A stretch of DNA of 64,000 bases from Clostridiales bacterium. GTDB lineage: Bacteria > Bacillota > Clostridia > Peptostreptococcales > Anaerovoracaceae. Each line of letters opens with the position of its first letter. The first letter of the stretch is position 1. Both the position numbers and the translations under genes were made by a program. Location of the stretch: NCBI GenBank assembly GCA_015243575.1, contig CP042469.1, positions 3,438,929-3,502,928 of the forward strand, read 5' to 3'. Shown here piece by piece: positions 26,461 to 34,297 of this stretch. The notes below the pieces were generated by a model, which did no database searches, was not told the origin of the DNA, and was given only the letters and a program-made list of their open reading frames with translations.

Positions 26461-27282
26461 TTAATCCTCCTCTTTATTCATAAGAGAGCCTGTTTTAGAA
26501 ACCTGCTCTGCTATTTCTTGCTGTCCGCTTTTCCGGATCATACGAACTCGTTCTCCGCACTGAAAAAAGGCTTTATGACCTGCAATGGCTACCGAATCAA
26601 TCAGCGCCTGGCTGCTTCCTACCATAAATCCACTGATTTCTTCCACACCATAGGAAAATAAGATTGGTGTCATAGGCGAACTTGGCCCCACCAAAATAAC
26701 CTTCGCATTTTTTGAAAGCTCCAAAAGCCTTGGAAGCGTTTTATTCACAAGAGTTGCTCCTGTTATAAATACAAAGTCTTGCTGCGGCAAAAGATACTCG
26801 CAGGCGCTGTCAGGGTAATCATCTCCAGAGGGCCTCCGCTCCAAAACACTAACTTCTCTCGCTCCTGTCAGGTACTTTTCAAGCTGATGGAAATGACCGA
26901 TCACCGCTACTCTCTTCCCCAGTACTGTTTGCCCATATGCATCAAAAGCATTTTCCGAGCTGGCAATCTTCCATGGTGTTTGTCCCGAAGCAGCGGTACT
27001 CTTCCACGTATCCTTATTATTGAAATAAGCATTGACTGCTGCTACGCCAATCGATGCCTCCATGAAATTCCACGATTTAGACAGGGCTGCCAGATACCTG
27101 AGGGGCTGTCCTCTTCTACTCCCCAGGCTTTCCAAATCCAGTCCCTGCTGTTCTCGAACCGTCATAGCCGCGCCGGAGTATTTCCCTGCGGTAACTGCAG
27201 TCCAGCTAAGACCTACCGTAATGTTGTCCACCGTGATATCACTTGGAATTTCTTCAATCAGTTCATCATAAAGCTTCCACAT
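26461..27282 (-). CDS. DUF4213/DUF364 protein, copy 2
   Basis: A 273-residue paralog of the gene at 22717-23475 with the same two domains: the DUF4213 half includes VGLSWTAVTAG and SKSWNFMEASIGVAAVNAYF, and the DUF364 half has VAVIGHFHQLEKYL, FVFITGATLVNKTLPRLLEL and VILVGPSSPMTPILFSYGVE. It overlaps the FecE-type ATPase gene by 17 bases and is followed without gap by the binding protein, so it sits inside a transporter operon. That placement suggests it processes the imported metal complex or its ligand, which remains inference. Confidence 0.8.
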   Translation of the reverse strand: MWKLYDELIEEIPSDITVDNITVGLSWTAVTAGKYSGAAMTVREQQGLDLESLGSRRGQPLRYLAALSKSWNFMEASIGVAAVNAYFNNKDTWKSTAASGQTPWKIASSENAFDAYGQTVLGKRVAVIGHFHQLEKYLTGAREVSVLERRPSGDDYPDSACEYLLPQQDFVFITGATLVNKTLPRLLELSKNAKVILVGPSSPMTPILFSYGVEEISGFMVGSSQALIDSVAIAGHKAFFQCGERVRMIRKSGQQEIAEQVSKTGSLMNKEED

Positions 27283-28063
27283 AACTTACCTCTCTTTGAT
27301 CAGGAATACAAAATTTAAGATGTCTTTCTTTTATCTCATGCAAATTCACATGGATTCCGTAGATTTCCCTTAGCAGCTCCGCAGAAAGGATCTCATCCGC
27401 TGGCCCCATAGCCTCTATGATTCCATCCAGAATTACCATCACCTCATCGGCAAATAAAAAAACATGTTCTGGATTATGGGTGGACTGAATCATCAGATAT
27501 CCCTGCTTTGCAAGGTCTTTCACCGCCTTCATGACCTTGATCTGATTTCCGTAGTCCAGGTTGGAGCAAGGTTCATCCATGATAATGACTCTGGTCCGCT
27601 GGGCCAGCGCTCTTGCAATGAGAACAAGCTGCTGCTCACCCCCGCTGATCCCTTGAAAATTTCGATCTCTCAGATGCTGGATATTTACCATATCAAGAGC
27701 TTCTTCTGCAATCTTTCGCTCCCGTTTCCCCGGATTTTCAAATCGTTTCAACCGGGCAGTTGTCCCCATGAGAACCATATCAAGAACGGAATAGGAAAAC
27801 GCTGTGGAGTGGTTTTGGGGAATATAAGAAATCTTTTCAGCCAGCTGGATCGGAGAAAGAGTTCCTGCGTCCGCTCCGTCAATTATTATTTCTCCCCGCC
27901 AGCCCTTTAGAAGCCCCAGAATGCAGCGAAACAAGGTGCTCTTTCCCGCACCATTTCTGCCCAAAACACATAGGAGCGATCCCTCAGCTGCCTGAAAAGA
28001 GATTCCCTTTAACACATCGTTGCTTTTATAGGAAAAAGATAAATCGTTTACGTGTAATGCCAT
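27266..28063 (-). CDS. ABC transporter ATPase, FecE/BtuD type
   Basis: A 265-residue ATPase: Walker A GRNGAGKST, signature ISGGEQQLVLIARA, Walker B VIIMDEPCSNLD, and switch MIQSTHNPEH. The order of neighbours (permease upstream, binding protein downstream) identifies it as the motor of a FecBCD-type importer. The gene overlaps the DUF364 copy 2 gene by 17 bases. Confidence 0.9.
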   Translation of the reverse strand: MALHVNDLSFSYKSNDVLKGISFQAAEGSLLCVLGRNGAGKSTLFRCILGLLKGWRGEIIIDGADAGTLSPIQLAEKISYIPQNHSTAFSYSVLDMVLMGTTARLKRFENPGKRERKIAEEALDMVNIQHLRDRNFQGISGGEQQLVLIARALAQRTRVIIMDEPCSNLDYGNQIKVMKAVKDLAKQGYLMIQSTHNPEHVFLFADEVMVILDGIIEAMGPADEILSAELLREIYGIHVNLHEIKERHLKFCIPDQREVSYVEAL

Positions 28064-28176
28064 ATCATTTCAGGCAGTCCGTTCCGTTTCTATTAAGCGG
28101 AAGTACCGTTGACTTTTCCGTATCAGCCAAGTGATCCGAAAAGTTGTCGCAAGCAAACCGCTTAACACAAGCAAGC

Positions 28177-29196
28177 TCAGCGCTGCCTGCCTCCCTCCTT
28201 CAAAATGAGATATAAAAAGAATGGCGCGCCGATAAACGCCGTAAGAATTCCGATGGGGATTTCTCTGGTTGCCAGCATTCTAGCAAAATTGTCTACTACC
28301 AGAAGAAAGCTGCTGCCAAGAAGAACAGAAGCCGGAAGCATTGTCCGGTAGTCGTCTCCCACGATCATCCTTGCAAAATGCGGAATCACCAAGCCAACCC
28401 AGCCAATCAGGCCGCTCACAGATACCGCAGCAGCGGTAATGAGCGTAGCACCCAATATCACTACTGTCCGCACCACTCTTGCATTGATTCCCATAGTTCG
28501 GGCTTCCTCATCTCCCATGGTAAGAACATTGAGTCTCCAGCGCAGCAGCAGGATCGGCAGAATGCCAATGATGATCGGAGGACATGCGAAAAAGACGTCC
28601 TGCGTTCTGGTGGAGGCCAGACTCCCCATAAGCCAGTAAGTAATTGCTGGCAAGGTGTCCGTTGGATCTGCCACCAGCTTCAGGTAAGATACCCCTGCAT
28701 TAAATATAGAGCCAACCATAATTCCTGCCAGAATAAGCCCCAGTGTGACATTGAACTTCACCCTCCTGCTTATAGCCAGGACAATTGCAACGGCCAGAAT
28801 TCCAAACAGGAATGCACTGACGGAAACCGCCTGATACCCAATGGAGAAAAATAATCCCAGCGCAGCCCCAAAAGCCGCCCCATTGGAAGCACCTAGAATA
28901 TCCGGTGACACCATGGGATTCTGAAAAATACCTTGATAAGCAGCACCTGCACACGCCAGCCCTCCGCCAATAACCGCCGCCATAATGACGCGCGGCATTC
29001 TAACATTGAACAGTACCGTCTCGTCCTGTACGGTCCAATCCACCGGGATATCCATTACTCTCGATAAAAGAATTTTTAAAAGGGTTCCTGGGTCGATTGC
29101 ATATTTTCCCATTAAAAAAGACCCGAAAAAGCATACCGCCAAAAGGGCGGCAAGCCCTGTCATTCGAATCTTGACATGTTTTGAATCCTTCACCAT
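28177..29196 (-). CDS. FecCD-family ABC transporter permease
   Basis: A 339-residue permease with about nine to ten membrane segments and the family landmarks RMPRVIMAAVIGGGLACAGA, NPMVSPDILGASNGAAFGA and SVSGLIGWVGLVIPHFARMI. It builds the homodimeric channel of iron-siderophore, cobalamin or related importers. GGGAGG lies before the ATG. It is first gene of the transporter block, which then runs ATPase, DUF364 copy 2, binding protein, GTPase, ABC ATPase, DUF364 copy 1. No cobalamin riboswitch was seen upstream. Confidence 0.9.
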   Translation of the reverse strand: MVKDSKHVKIRMTGLAALLAVCFFGSFLMGKYAIDPGTLLKILLSRVMDIPVDWTVQDETVLFNVRMPRVIMAAVIGGGLACAGAAYQGIFQNPMVSPDILGASNGAAFGAALGLFFSIGYQAVSVSAFLFGILAVAIVLAISRRVKFNVTLGLILAGIMVGSIFNAGVSYLKLVADPTDTLPAITYWLMGSLASTRTQDVFFACPPIIIGILPILLLRWRLNVLTMGDEEARTMGINARVVRTVVILGATLITAAAVSVSGLIGWVGLVIPHFARMIVGDDYRTMLPASVLLGSSFLLVVDNFARMLATREIPIGILTAFIGAPFFLYLILKEGGRQR

Positions 29197-29255
29197 GAAA
29201 CCTCCCAGCAGTCCACAGTTTCGTTTTGTTTATAAAAACACAACGGTATTCTGAT

Positions 29256-29274
29256 AAAACCCGCTTAGTGCGGG
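29256..29274 (-). terminator. Terminator of the MobA-ModE/THEP1 operon
   Basis: On the minus strand CCCGC, ACTAA loop, GCGGG followed by TTTTATC, 13 bp past the stop of the THEP1-like gene. Confidence 0.7.
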
Positions 29275-29286
29275 CGCTTTATAAAA

Positions 29287-29895
29287 TCAATTTTGCCTTG
29301 AATAATCAGAGATTTGATTTAGAAACATTCTGACGGAACGCTCTGCTTCTGCCTCGATCCTTCGGGAAAACGGAACCAGTTCTGTATCAAACCGTTCCGT
29401 CATATCCCTCTTCAGCTTTTGATGCCAGGTTAGGCAGCTTTTATCAATCACAGCCTGCTCGCACATATGGCGGTTTTTTTCCTCGAGCTTCAACACCCCG
29501 ATGCAGGGAATACTCCCGCCAAGAACCTGATATAAGGTCTCTCGGAACGCTGATACTCCCAGTTCCATTCCTCCTATTTCATCCAGCAGGATCAGCTTTT
29601 TTCCATCGAAATTAGTGAGATAATTCAGGGCTGCCTTAGTAAAAACTTCTGGTGTTTTCACTGCCCTGCTTCCGTCAAAATATAAAAAGATATCGTTTAG
29701 TTCCCGGTCATACTCTCTGGTCAGATTCAGCGCCTCCGCAGCTGACGCAATTCGAAATCCAACCGTTGCACCTGTGCCGTCAAGAAGCCGCTGGCTGCTG
29801 AAGCCTCCAGTCTGATCCAGATATGGCTCAATCAACCTCCTGATCAACGTAGACTTTCCTTCCTGCACAGGCCCTTCCAGAAACAGATGTCTCAC
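29287..29895 (-). CDS. THEP1-like nucleoside triphosphatase
   Basis: A 202-residue P-loop protein: Walker A EGPVQEGKSTLI near residues 6-17, a Walker B LILLDEIGGMEL typical of THEP1/NTPase_1, and a C-terminal helix region. The GTG at 29895 is chosen as start because it overlaps the TGA of the upstream gene (GTGA) and places the P-loop at the N-terminus; the upstream ATG would add 14 residues read from the previous gene. Cotranscribed with the MobA-ModE fusion, it could take the place of the GTP-binding MobB partner in cofactor synthesis (inference). Confidence 0.8.
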   Translation of the reverse strand: MRHLFLEGPVQEGKSTLIRRLIEPYLDQTGGFSSQRLLDGTGATVGFRIASAAEALNLTREYDRELNDIFLYFDGSRAVKTPEVFTKAALNYLTNFDGKKLILLDEIGGMELGVSAFRETLYQVLGGSIPCIGVLKLEEKNRHMCEQAVIDKSCLTWHQKLKRDMTERFDTELVPFSRRIEAEAERSVRMFLNQISDYSRQN

Positions 29896-30821
29896 TTGGC
29901 ACCTCCAAAATACTTTACGAAGAGTCCTTCGGCACATCGTTCCAAGTCTTCCCGCATCTCAATATAATTACGGACAAAGACTCTGCCTTCTTCCGTCAGA
30001 AAAGAAATACCACCCTCACTTCCTCCGGCACGGCGCTCAAGCAAGGGTCTACCAGTCTCTTTTTCTGCCAGGCTGATCATTTTAAGTCCCTTACTGTAAG
30101 AGATATTCATCTGCCTGCATGCTGTCTGCATAGAACCTGTTCGATCCACCAGCTCCAGAAACTGCAGAATGCCTGGCCCAAAGACCAGTTCGTTTCGCCC
30201 TAGTTTCAATTGAAGGTTGTAGCGCAACGGTTCCCTATTTCGGGATACACTATGCCGCAATCGCTCAATATCTTCCTCCGTCTCCAGCTCAAACAAAACG
30301 CCTTCGTCATTGACATCGATATATTCTATTTCTCGTCCTCCTGCTGTCACCGCACCCCAAAGCCCATTATTTCCTCTATAATTCAAGACATCCCCAAACA
30401 ACCCATTTCCCAGAAGGATGGGATGTCCCGGTTTGCCGTTAAAAACAGGGCAGACTGCATCCTTTTTACCATTCAGCAGCAGCCGCAAGCTTGCTGAGTT
30501 AAAAAGAGGTACATCCACAGGCATAACAAAAATCCTGTCGCATTCTTGATTCAGATATTGGACGCCCATCTGAACTGCGTGGAACATGTCCCGATCCCTG
30601 TAATCGCCATTTCGCAAAAATACGACACTCATCTTTGCCAGGTGCTTTTCTATATTCTGCGCATTATGTCCTGTGATCACCACAATAGGATCCACGCCAG
30701 CATGCTGCAGCGTGATAATCATCTTTTTTATAATCGAGGTGTCCCCCATCCGAAGGGTAGGGTCAAAGTCAGGTATATTCAGGTGAATTCCTGAAGCTGC
30801 GATTACTGCGCCGGTTTTCAT
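29892..30821 (-). CDS. Fusion of MobA/MocA-like transferase domain with ModE-type winged helix
   Basis: A 309-residue protein. Residues 1-190 have the nucleotidyltransferase fold (VITGHNAQNIEKHL, FVMPVDVPLFNSASLRLLL, FNGKPGHPILLG), but the nucleotide-binding loop LxAGxSxRMG-x2-K is degenerate: the N-terminus reads VIAASGIHLNIPD. Residues 205-309 are a ModE/LysR-like winged helix (FLELVDRTGSMQTACRQMNI, SYSKGLKMISLAEKETG, GGISFLTEEG). It may be a regulator that uses a dead or altered transferase domain as sensor, or a bifunctional protein. No TOBE domain is present. The operon also contains the THEP1-like gene and ends in a terminator. Confidence 0.85.
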   Translation of the reverse strand: MKTGAVIAASGIHLNIPDFDPTLRMGDTSIIKKMIITLQHAGVDPIVVITGHNAQNIEKHLAKMSVVFLRNGDYRDRDMFHAVQMGVQYLNQECDRIFVMPVDVPLFNSASLRLLLNGKKDAVCPVFNGKPGHPILLGNGLFGDVLNYRGNNGLWGAVTAGGREIEYIDVNDEGVLFELETEEDIERLRHSVSRNREPLRYNLQLKLGRNELVFGPGILQFLELVDRTGSMQTACRQMNISYSKGLKMISLAEKETGRPLLERRAGGSEGGISFLTEEGRVFVRNYIEMREDLERCAEGLFVKYFGGAK

Positions 30822-30893
30822 AATCCCTCCAAAGCGTTATGTATTTTTTTACAGTACGGTTTCATTCTACCATAGGTCTATCCCCGCTGTAAA

Positions 30894-32408
30894 TCATCGG
30901 TTTGCGGTATAAACTAAATTATTTTCCTTTTCGCTGTACCAGCCGACTTTCCCCGGAGCAAGATTGATATTGATCTGCTTGATTTCCTGGTATTCTTCAA
31001 AACCATGAACGCCCAGCTCTCTGCCGATACCGGACATCTTATAGCCGCCCCATGGCGCCTCGTTAAAGGTCGGGTTGTAGCAATTAATCCAAGTGATCCC
31101 GGCGCGGATTTCCTTGATGACTCTCAGCGCACGAGCCCCGTCCGAGGTGAACACAGCACCAGCCAATCCGTAAGGCGTGTCATTTGCAAAGGCAACGGCC
31201 TCTTCTTCTGTCTCAAAGGTCTGTATGGTTACCACCGGGCCGAAGATCTCTTCCTTTACAATCCGCATTTCCGGGGTGCAATGATCAAAGATGGTCGGTC
31301 TGACGTAATAGCCTTTTGCGCATTCGCCCTCTGTATACCGTTCTCCGCCGCAGACACAAACAGCGCCTTCACTCTTTCCGATTTTAATATAATCCAAAAC
31401 CGTGTTCATGTGTTCTTCTGATACCAACGGCCCCATATCTGGATTCTCAAGGGGATTTCCAATTGTAATCGCATTGGCCCTTTCCGCAAGCCGCTTCACA
31501 AATCGGTCTTTCATGGACTTTTCGATTATGATCCTCGATCCGGCGGAACACACTTCCCCCTGATTGAAGAAAATGCCGATCATGGCCCATTCCACTGCTC
31601 CTTCAAGATCTGCATCTGCAAAGATTACGTTTGGAGACTTGCCGCCCAGTTCCAGTCCAGTCCGTTTTAAATTTCCGATTGCTGCTTGAGCAATGGTCTG
31701 CCCAACCGAGGTACTGCCTGTAAAGGATACCATGTCAACATCCAGGCTTTCCGCGAGCTCCTGACCTGCGACGCCTCCGGAACCCAGTACCAGATTAACG
31801 GCTCCTTTTGGCAGCTGCAGCTCATCAAAAATTTCAAAGAGTAGTACGGAAGAAAGGGGCGTCACAGAGCTGGGCTTAAAGATAATGGAATTTCCTGCCG
31901 CCAGTGCCGGCGCCAGCTTCCACGCCGCCATCAAAAATGGATAATTCCAGGGAGTGATCTGGGCGCAGACGCCAATGGGTTCATGAATGGTGTAGCTGTG
32001 CATTTCTCCGAAGCCTTTGTTTACATTGTATACGCCTCCGGCAGGCTTGGTAATCAGTCCTGCATAATAACGGAAACAATGTACCGCATCATCGATATCA
32101 CACTCTGCCTCTCTCAGCGGTTTTCCGTTATTGATACTGTCAAGCCGAGCAATCTCTTCTTTTCGCGCATCGATGGCATCGGCAATTTTCAGCATGGTAT
32201 CCGCTCGTTCCTGCGGGCACATATCCCGCCATTCGCGCGTACCATAAAAGCTTCTTTTTGCTGCTGCTATGGCTGCTTTTGTATCCTCAACAGTACTGTC
32301 AACAATTGATGTAATCACTTCTCCGTTTGAGGGGTTGACCACCTTTCTTTCTCTGCCTGAGGAAGCGGTGATCCATTCTCCGTTTATATAATTTCCTTTT
32401 ACTTTCAT
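30894..32408 (-). CDS. Aldehyde dehydrogenase (betaine-aldehyde dehydrogenase-like)
   Basis: A 504-residue NAD(P)-dependent aldehyde dehydrogenase. Seen are the NAD-binding stretch ITPWNYPFLMAAWKLAPALA, the Glu base in LELGGKSPN near residue 260, the catalytic Cys in QGEVCSAGSR near 295, and the C-terminal NEAPWGGYKMSGIGRELG. The closest families by eye are betaine-aldehyde and gamma-aminobutyraldehyde dehydrogenases. It may oxidise an aldehyde that also concerns the molybdenum hydroxylases encoded nearby. AGGAGG precedes the ATG, and a Crp/Fnr-type palindrome sits at activator position upstream. Confidence 0.92.
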   Translation of the reverse strand: MKVKGNYINGEWITASSGRERKVVNPSNGEVITSIVDSTVEDTKAAIAAAKRSFYGTREWRDMCPQERADTMLKIADAIDARKEEIARLDSINNGKPLREAECDIDDAVHCFRYYAGLITKPAGGVYNVNKGFGEMHSYTIHEPIGVCAQITPWNYPFLMAAWKLAPALAAGNSIIFKPSSVTPLSSVLLFEIFDELQLPKGAVNLVLGSGGVAGQELAESLDVDMVSFTGSTSVGQTIAQAAIGNLKRTGLELGGKSPNVIFADADLEGAVEWAMIGIFFNQGEVCSAGSRIIIEKSMKDRFVKRLAERANAITIGNPLENPDMGPLVSEEHMNTVLDYIKIGKSEGAVCVCGGERYTEGECAKGYYVRPTIFDHCTPEMRIVKEEIFGPVVTIQTFETEEEAVAFANDTPYGLAGAVFTSDGARALRVIKEIRAGITWINCYNPTFNEAPWGGYKMSGIGRELGVHGFEEYQEIKQININLAPGKVGWYSEKENNLVYTANR

Positions 32409-32454
32409 CTCTGATACCTCCTGACCGTGATATCCCTACCGTTAAATTTACGTA

Positions 32455-32498
32455 AGTTTAGCACGAGGGAAGGTCTTTATTCTGTTGTATATACAACA
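32455..32498 (-). promoter_or_regulatory. Crp/Fnr-type operator and -10 box of the aldehyde dehydrogenase gene
   Basis: TGTTGTATATACAACA at 32483-32498 is a perfect 16-bp palindrome. On the minus strand TAAACT at 32460-32455 can serve as -10, which puts the palindrome centre about 41.5 bp before the predicted start of transcription, the class II activator position. There is no good -35 box, as expected for an activated promoter. The identical 16-mer recurs at 33544-33559. Confidence 0.75.
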
Positions 32499-32508
32499 TT
32501 CCACTTTA

Positions 32509-33210
32509 CTACCTTGTCTTTTTTGCCACACCAGTTTGTTCATATAGGGTGTACCTGTTTTTCTTATAATCAATCAATCCTTTTTTTCTCATCTGATTCA
32601 GTTCCTTTGAAAGAACACTGCGATTTACGCAAAGGTACTGAGCAAACTGTTCCTGATTCATGCTGATATCAAAGGTGTCTCTTCCTTTTTTTTCCCGGAT
32701 AATACTCAGATAAGTCAGAACCCGCTCTTGAAGGGTGCGTTTTGACAGCACGTCAATCTTATACATCAGTCGTACAAGCTCATTGCTCAGAATCTCACTG
32801 TTGTTTGTAAGAATTGTCTCTTTGACTGAATGGCTTAGCTTGTCCGATAAAATGAGCTTTTGATACGAAAGGAACAGTACCGAACACTCAGACTGGCTGA
32901 TTAAACTCACCGGACTCGTTAAGAAAGTGGTGTTGACTGCATCCAAAGCAAGCACCTCGCCTTGTTTATAAATCCTCAAAATCTGCGTTTCGCCGTTGTA
33001 ATGGTACTTGGTGCTGAGCACCGTTCCGCGGCAGAGGATTCCAATTTTTCTGACAGGGTCGCCCTGTCCAATGATGACCTGATTCCTATCATATTCTTTC
33101 AAGGAAGGCATGGAAAAATCCCGGACCAGACGGATATCATCTTCGCTAAGTCCCTTGAACAGTTGTGATCGTTTTAGCACCACGAGATGATCATCTTCTG
33201 CCATTTTCAA
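32509..33210 (-). CDS. Crp/Fnr-family regulator, copy 1
   Basis: A 233-residue regulator with a cyclic-nucleotide-binding-like beta domain (about 15-130: LFKGLSEDDIRLV, QVIIGQGDPVRKIGILCRG), a dimer helix and a winged helix with recognition helix LCVNRSVLSKELNQMRKKGLI. No Cys cluster of the FNR type is visible, so the signal is not obviously oxygen. It is a paralog of the gene at 33575-34252, and the recognition helices differ at only two positions, so both likely bind the same TTGTA-TA-TACAA sites. The ATG at 33204 is an equally good start. The gene stops just before the palindrome controlling the aldehyde dehydrogenase gene. Confidence 0.9.
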   Translation of the reverse strand: MKMAEDDHLVVLKRSQLFKGLSEDDIRLVRDFSMPSLKEYDRNQVIIGQGDPVRKIGILCRGTVLSTKYHYNGETQILRIYKQGEVLALDAVNTTFLTSPVSLISQSECSVLFLSYQKLILSDKLSHSVKETILTNNSEILSNELVRLMYKIDVLSKRTLQERVLTYLSIIREKKGRDTFDISMNQEQFAQYLCVNRSVLSKELNQMRKKGLIDYKKNRYTLYEQTGVAKKTR

Positions 33211-33316
33211 TCGCCCTCTTATCCAGCATATTTCAGCACTATCTAAAAGTTCTTAACCGTACAGCGCCCAATTGTTATTACCTTGGCGTATTACCAGCAT
33301 TTACATCTGTCTACAT

Positions 33317-33346
33317 AAAAGGAAGAGCCTGGGCGCTCTTCCTTTT
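33317..33346 (-). terminator. Strong hairpin between the second Crp-type site and the crp copy 1 gene
   Basis: AAAAGGAAGAGC and GCTCTTCCTTTT form a perfect 12-bp stem around CTGGGC. On the minus strand it ends in CCTTTT. It lies about 107 bp before the copy 1 regulator gene and would end or attenuate any transcript starting near 33510. Confidence 0.7.
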
Positions 33347-33510
33347 ACTGCGGTTATTTTTTTCTGTTCTCAAGCTCTGACTGTGACTTCAATTACAGAA
33401 AGTAATTTACTGTCAACAGCATTATGTAAGAAATTCCTTTACGCTAAAGAGGCAAATCTTAGCTCGTGGAGACCCAGATTAATTCCAGGTGCTTCCATAG
33501 GTTTTTACTT
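33347..33510 (-). ncRNA. Candidate short transcript or leader of crp copy 1
   Basis: If transcription starts near 33510 (from the second Crp-type promoter) and stops at the hairpin 33317-33346, a transcript of about 190 nt results. It contains an internal GCTAAG/CTTTAGC stem and a possible 19-codon frame beginning MEAPGINLGLHELRF without a clear ribosome binding site. It may be a small RNA, a leader peptide region or only the 5' untranslated region of the regulator. No known RNA family was recognised. Confidence 0.3.
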
Positions 33511-33516
33511 GAATAC

Positions 33517-33559
33517 AGTGTATCATGCCTCGCTCCACATAACTGTTGTATATACAACA
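33517..33559 (-). promoter_or_regulatory. Second Crp/Fnr-type operator with -10 box
   Basis: TGTTGTATATACAACA at 33544-33559, identical to the site at 32483-32498 and sharing the flanking C and T. On the minus strand TACACT at 33522-33517 lies 21 bp from the palindrome edge (22 bp at the first site). The same class II layout therefore occurs twice. Confidence 0.7.
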
Positions 33560-33574
33560 TAATTTCGAAATATT

Positions 33575-34252
33575 TTATCTTATCGCTTGAATCAAGGTAT
33601 ATCGCTTTCCCCGGTAATGAATCATTCCCTTCCTCCTCATCAAATTCAGTTCCTTTGAAAGGGCACTCCTGTTGACGCACAGATATTGAGCGAGCTGTTC
33701 TTGGTTCATATCGATCTCAAAGGTGTCCGAATTGTTTTTTTCCCGAATCAAGCTTAAGTACGTGAGAATTCGCTCCTGCAGGGTTCTCTTGGACAGCACA
33801 TCGATTTTATACATAAGCCGAATCAGTTCATTCCCTAGGATTTCACTGCTATTGAACAGAATCCGTTCTTTCAGCGAGCAGTCAATCTCAGGCGTTTCAA
33901 AGATTCTCTTGTACGTCAGAAAAAGGACACTGCTGTCAGACTGGCTGACAATGGTTACCGGGCTTGTTGATAACGTGGTACTGACTGCATCCAGCGATAA
34001 CACCTCGCCTTGCCTGTAGATTCTTAAAATCTGTTCATTCCCGTTAAAGTGGTATTTCGTGTTGAACGCAGTTCCTTTCTTCAAGATACCCACACGGCTC
34101 AGCACTTCACCCTGGTTTACGATGATTTGGTTTTTCAGGAACTTTCCTTCAGAGGGCACCACAAACCGGCAAACGTCCTCAAGTTCCTTCCGTTCAATTC
34201 CTTGAAACAGCCTTGATTTGCTGAGACAAGCAATGTTTTCCATCGTTGTCAC
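33575..34252 (-). CDS. Crp/Fnr-family regulator, copy 2
   Basis: A 225-residue paralog of the regulator at 32509-33210 with the same domain order: sensor domain beginning LFQGIERKELEDVCRFV and winged helix with LCVNRSALSKELNLMRRKG. It is the last gene of the operon that encodes the reductase, small redox protein, radical SAM protein, methyltransferase and C-GCAxxG-C-C protein, which makes it the probable regulator of that pathway. The start could be the GTG at 34252 or the ATG at 34243. Confidence 0.9.
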   Translation of the reverse strand: MTTMENIACLSKSRLFQGIERKELEDVCRFVVPSEGKFLKNQIIVNQGEVLSRVGILKKGTAFNTKYHFNGNEQILRIYRQGEVLSLDAVSTTLSTSPVTIVSQSDSSVLFLTYKRIFETPEIDCSLKERILFNSSEILGNELIRLMYKIDVLSKRTLQERILTYLSLIREKNNSDTFEIDMNQEQLAQYLCVNRSALSKELNLMRRKGMIHYRGKRYTLIQAIR

Positions 34253-34297
34253 ACGCCACCTCTTTTCCGCAAGACTAAGCGAGGTTGCCGAGTGGGA

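Noticed and set aside
28064-28176. Possible extension or split gene between permease and ATPase
   Set aside because: The permease ends at its normal length and the spacer has no long frame.
33459-33680. A 73-codon minus-strand frame after the crp copy 2 gene
   Set aside because: It overlaps the real regulator gene in another frame and contains the second Crp-type palindrome; codon use looks random.
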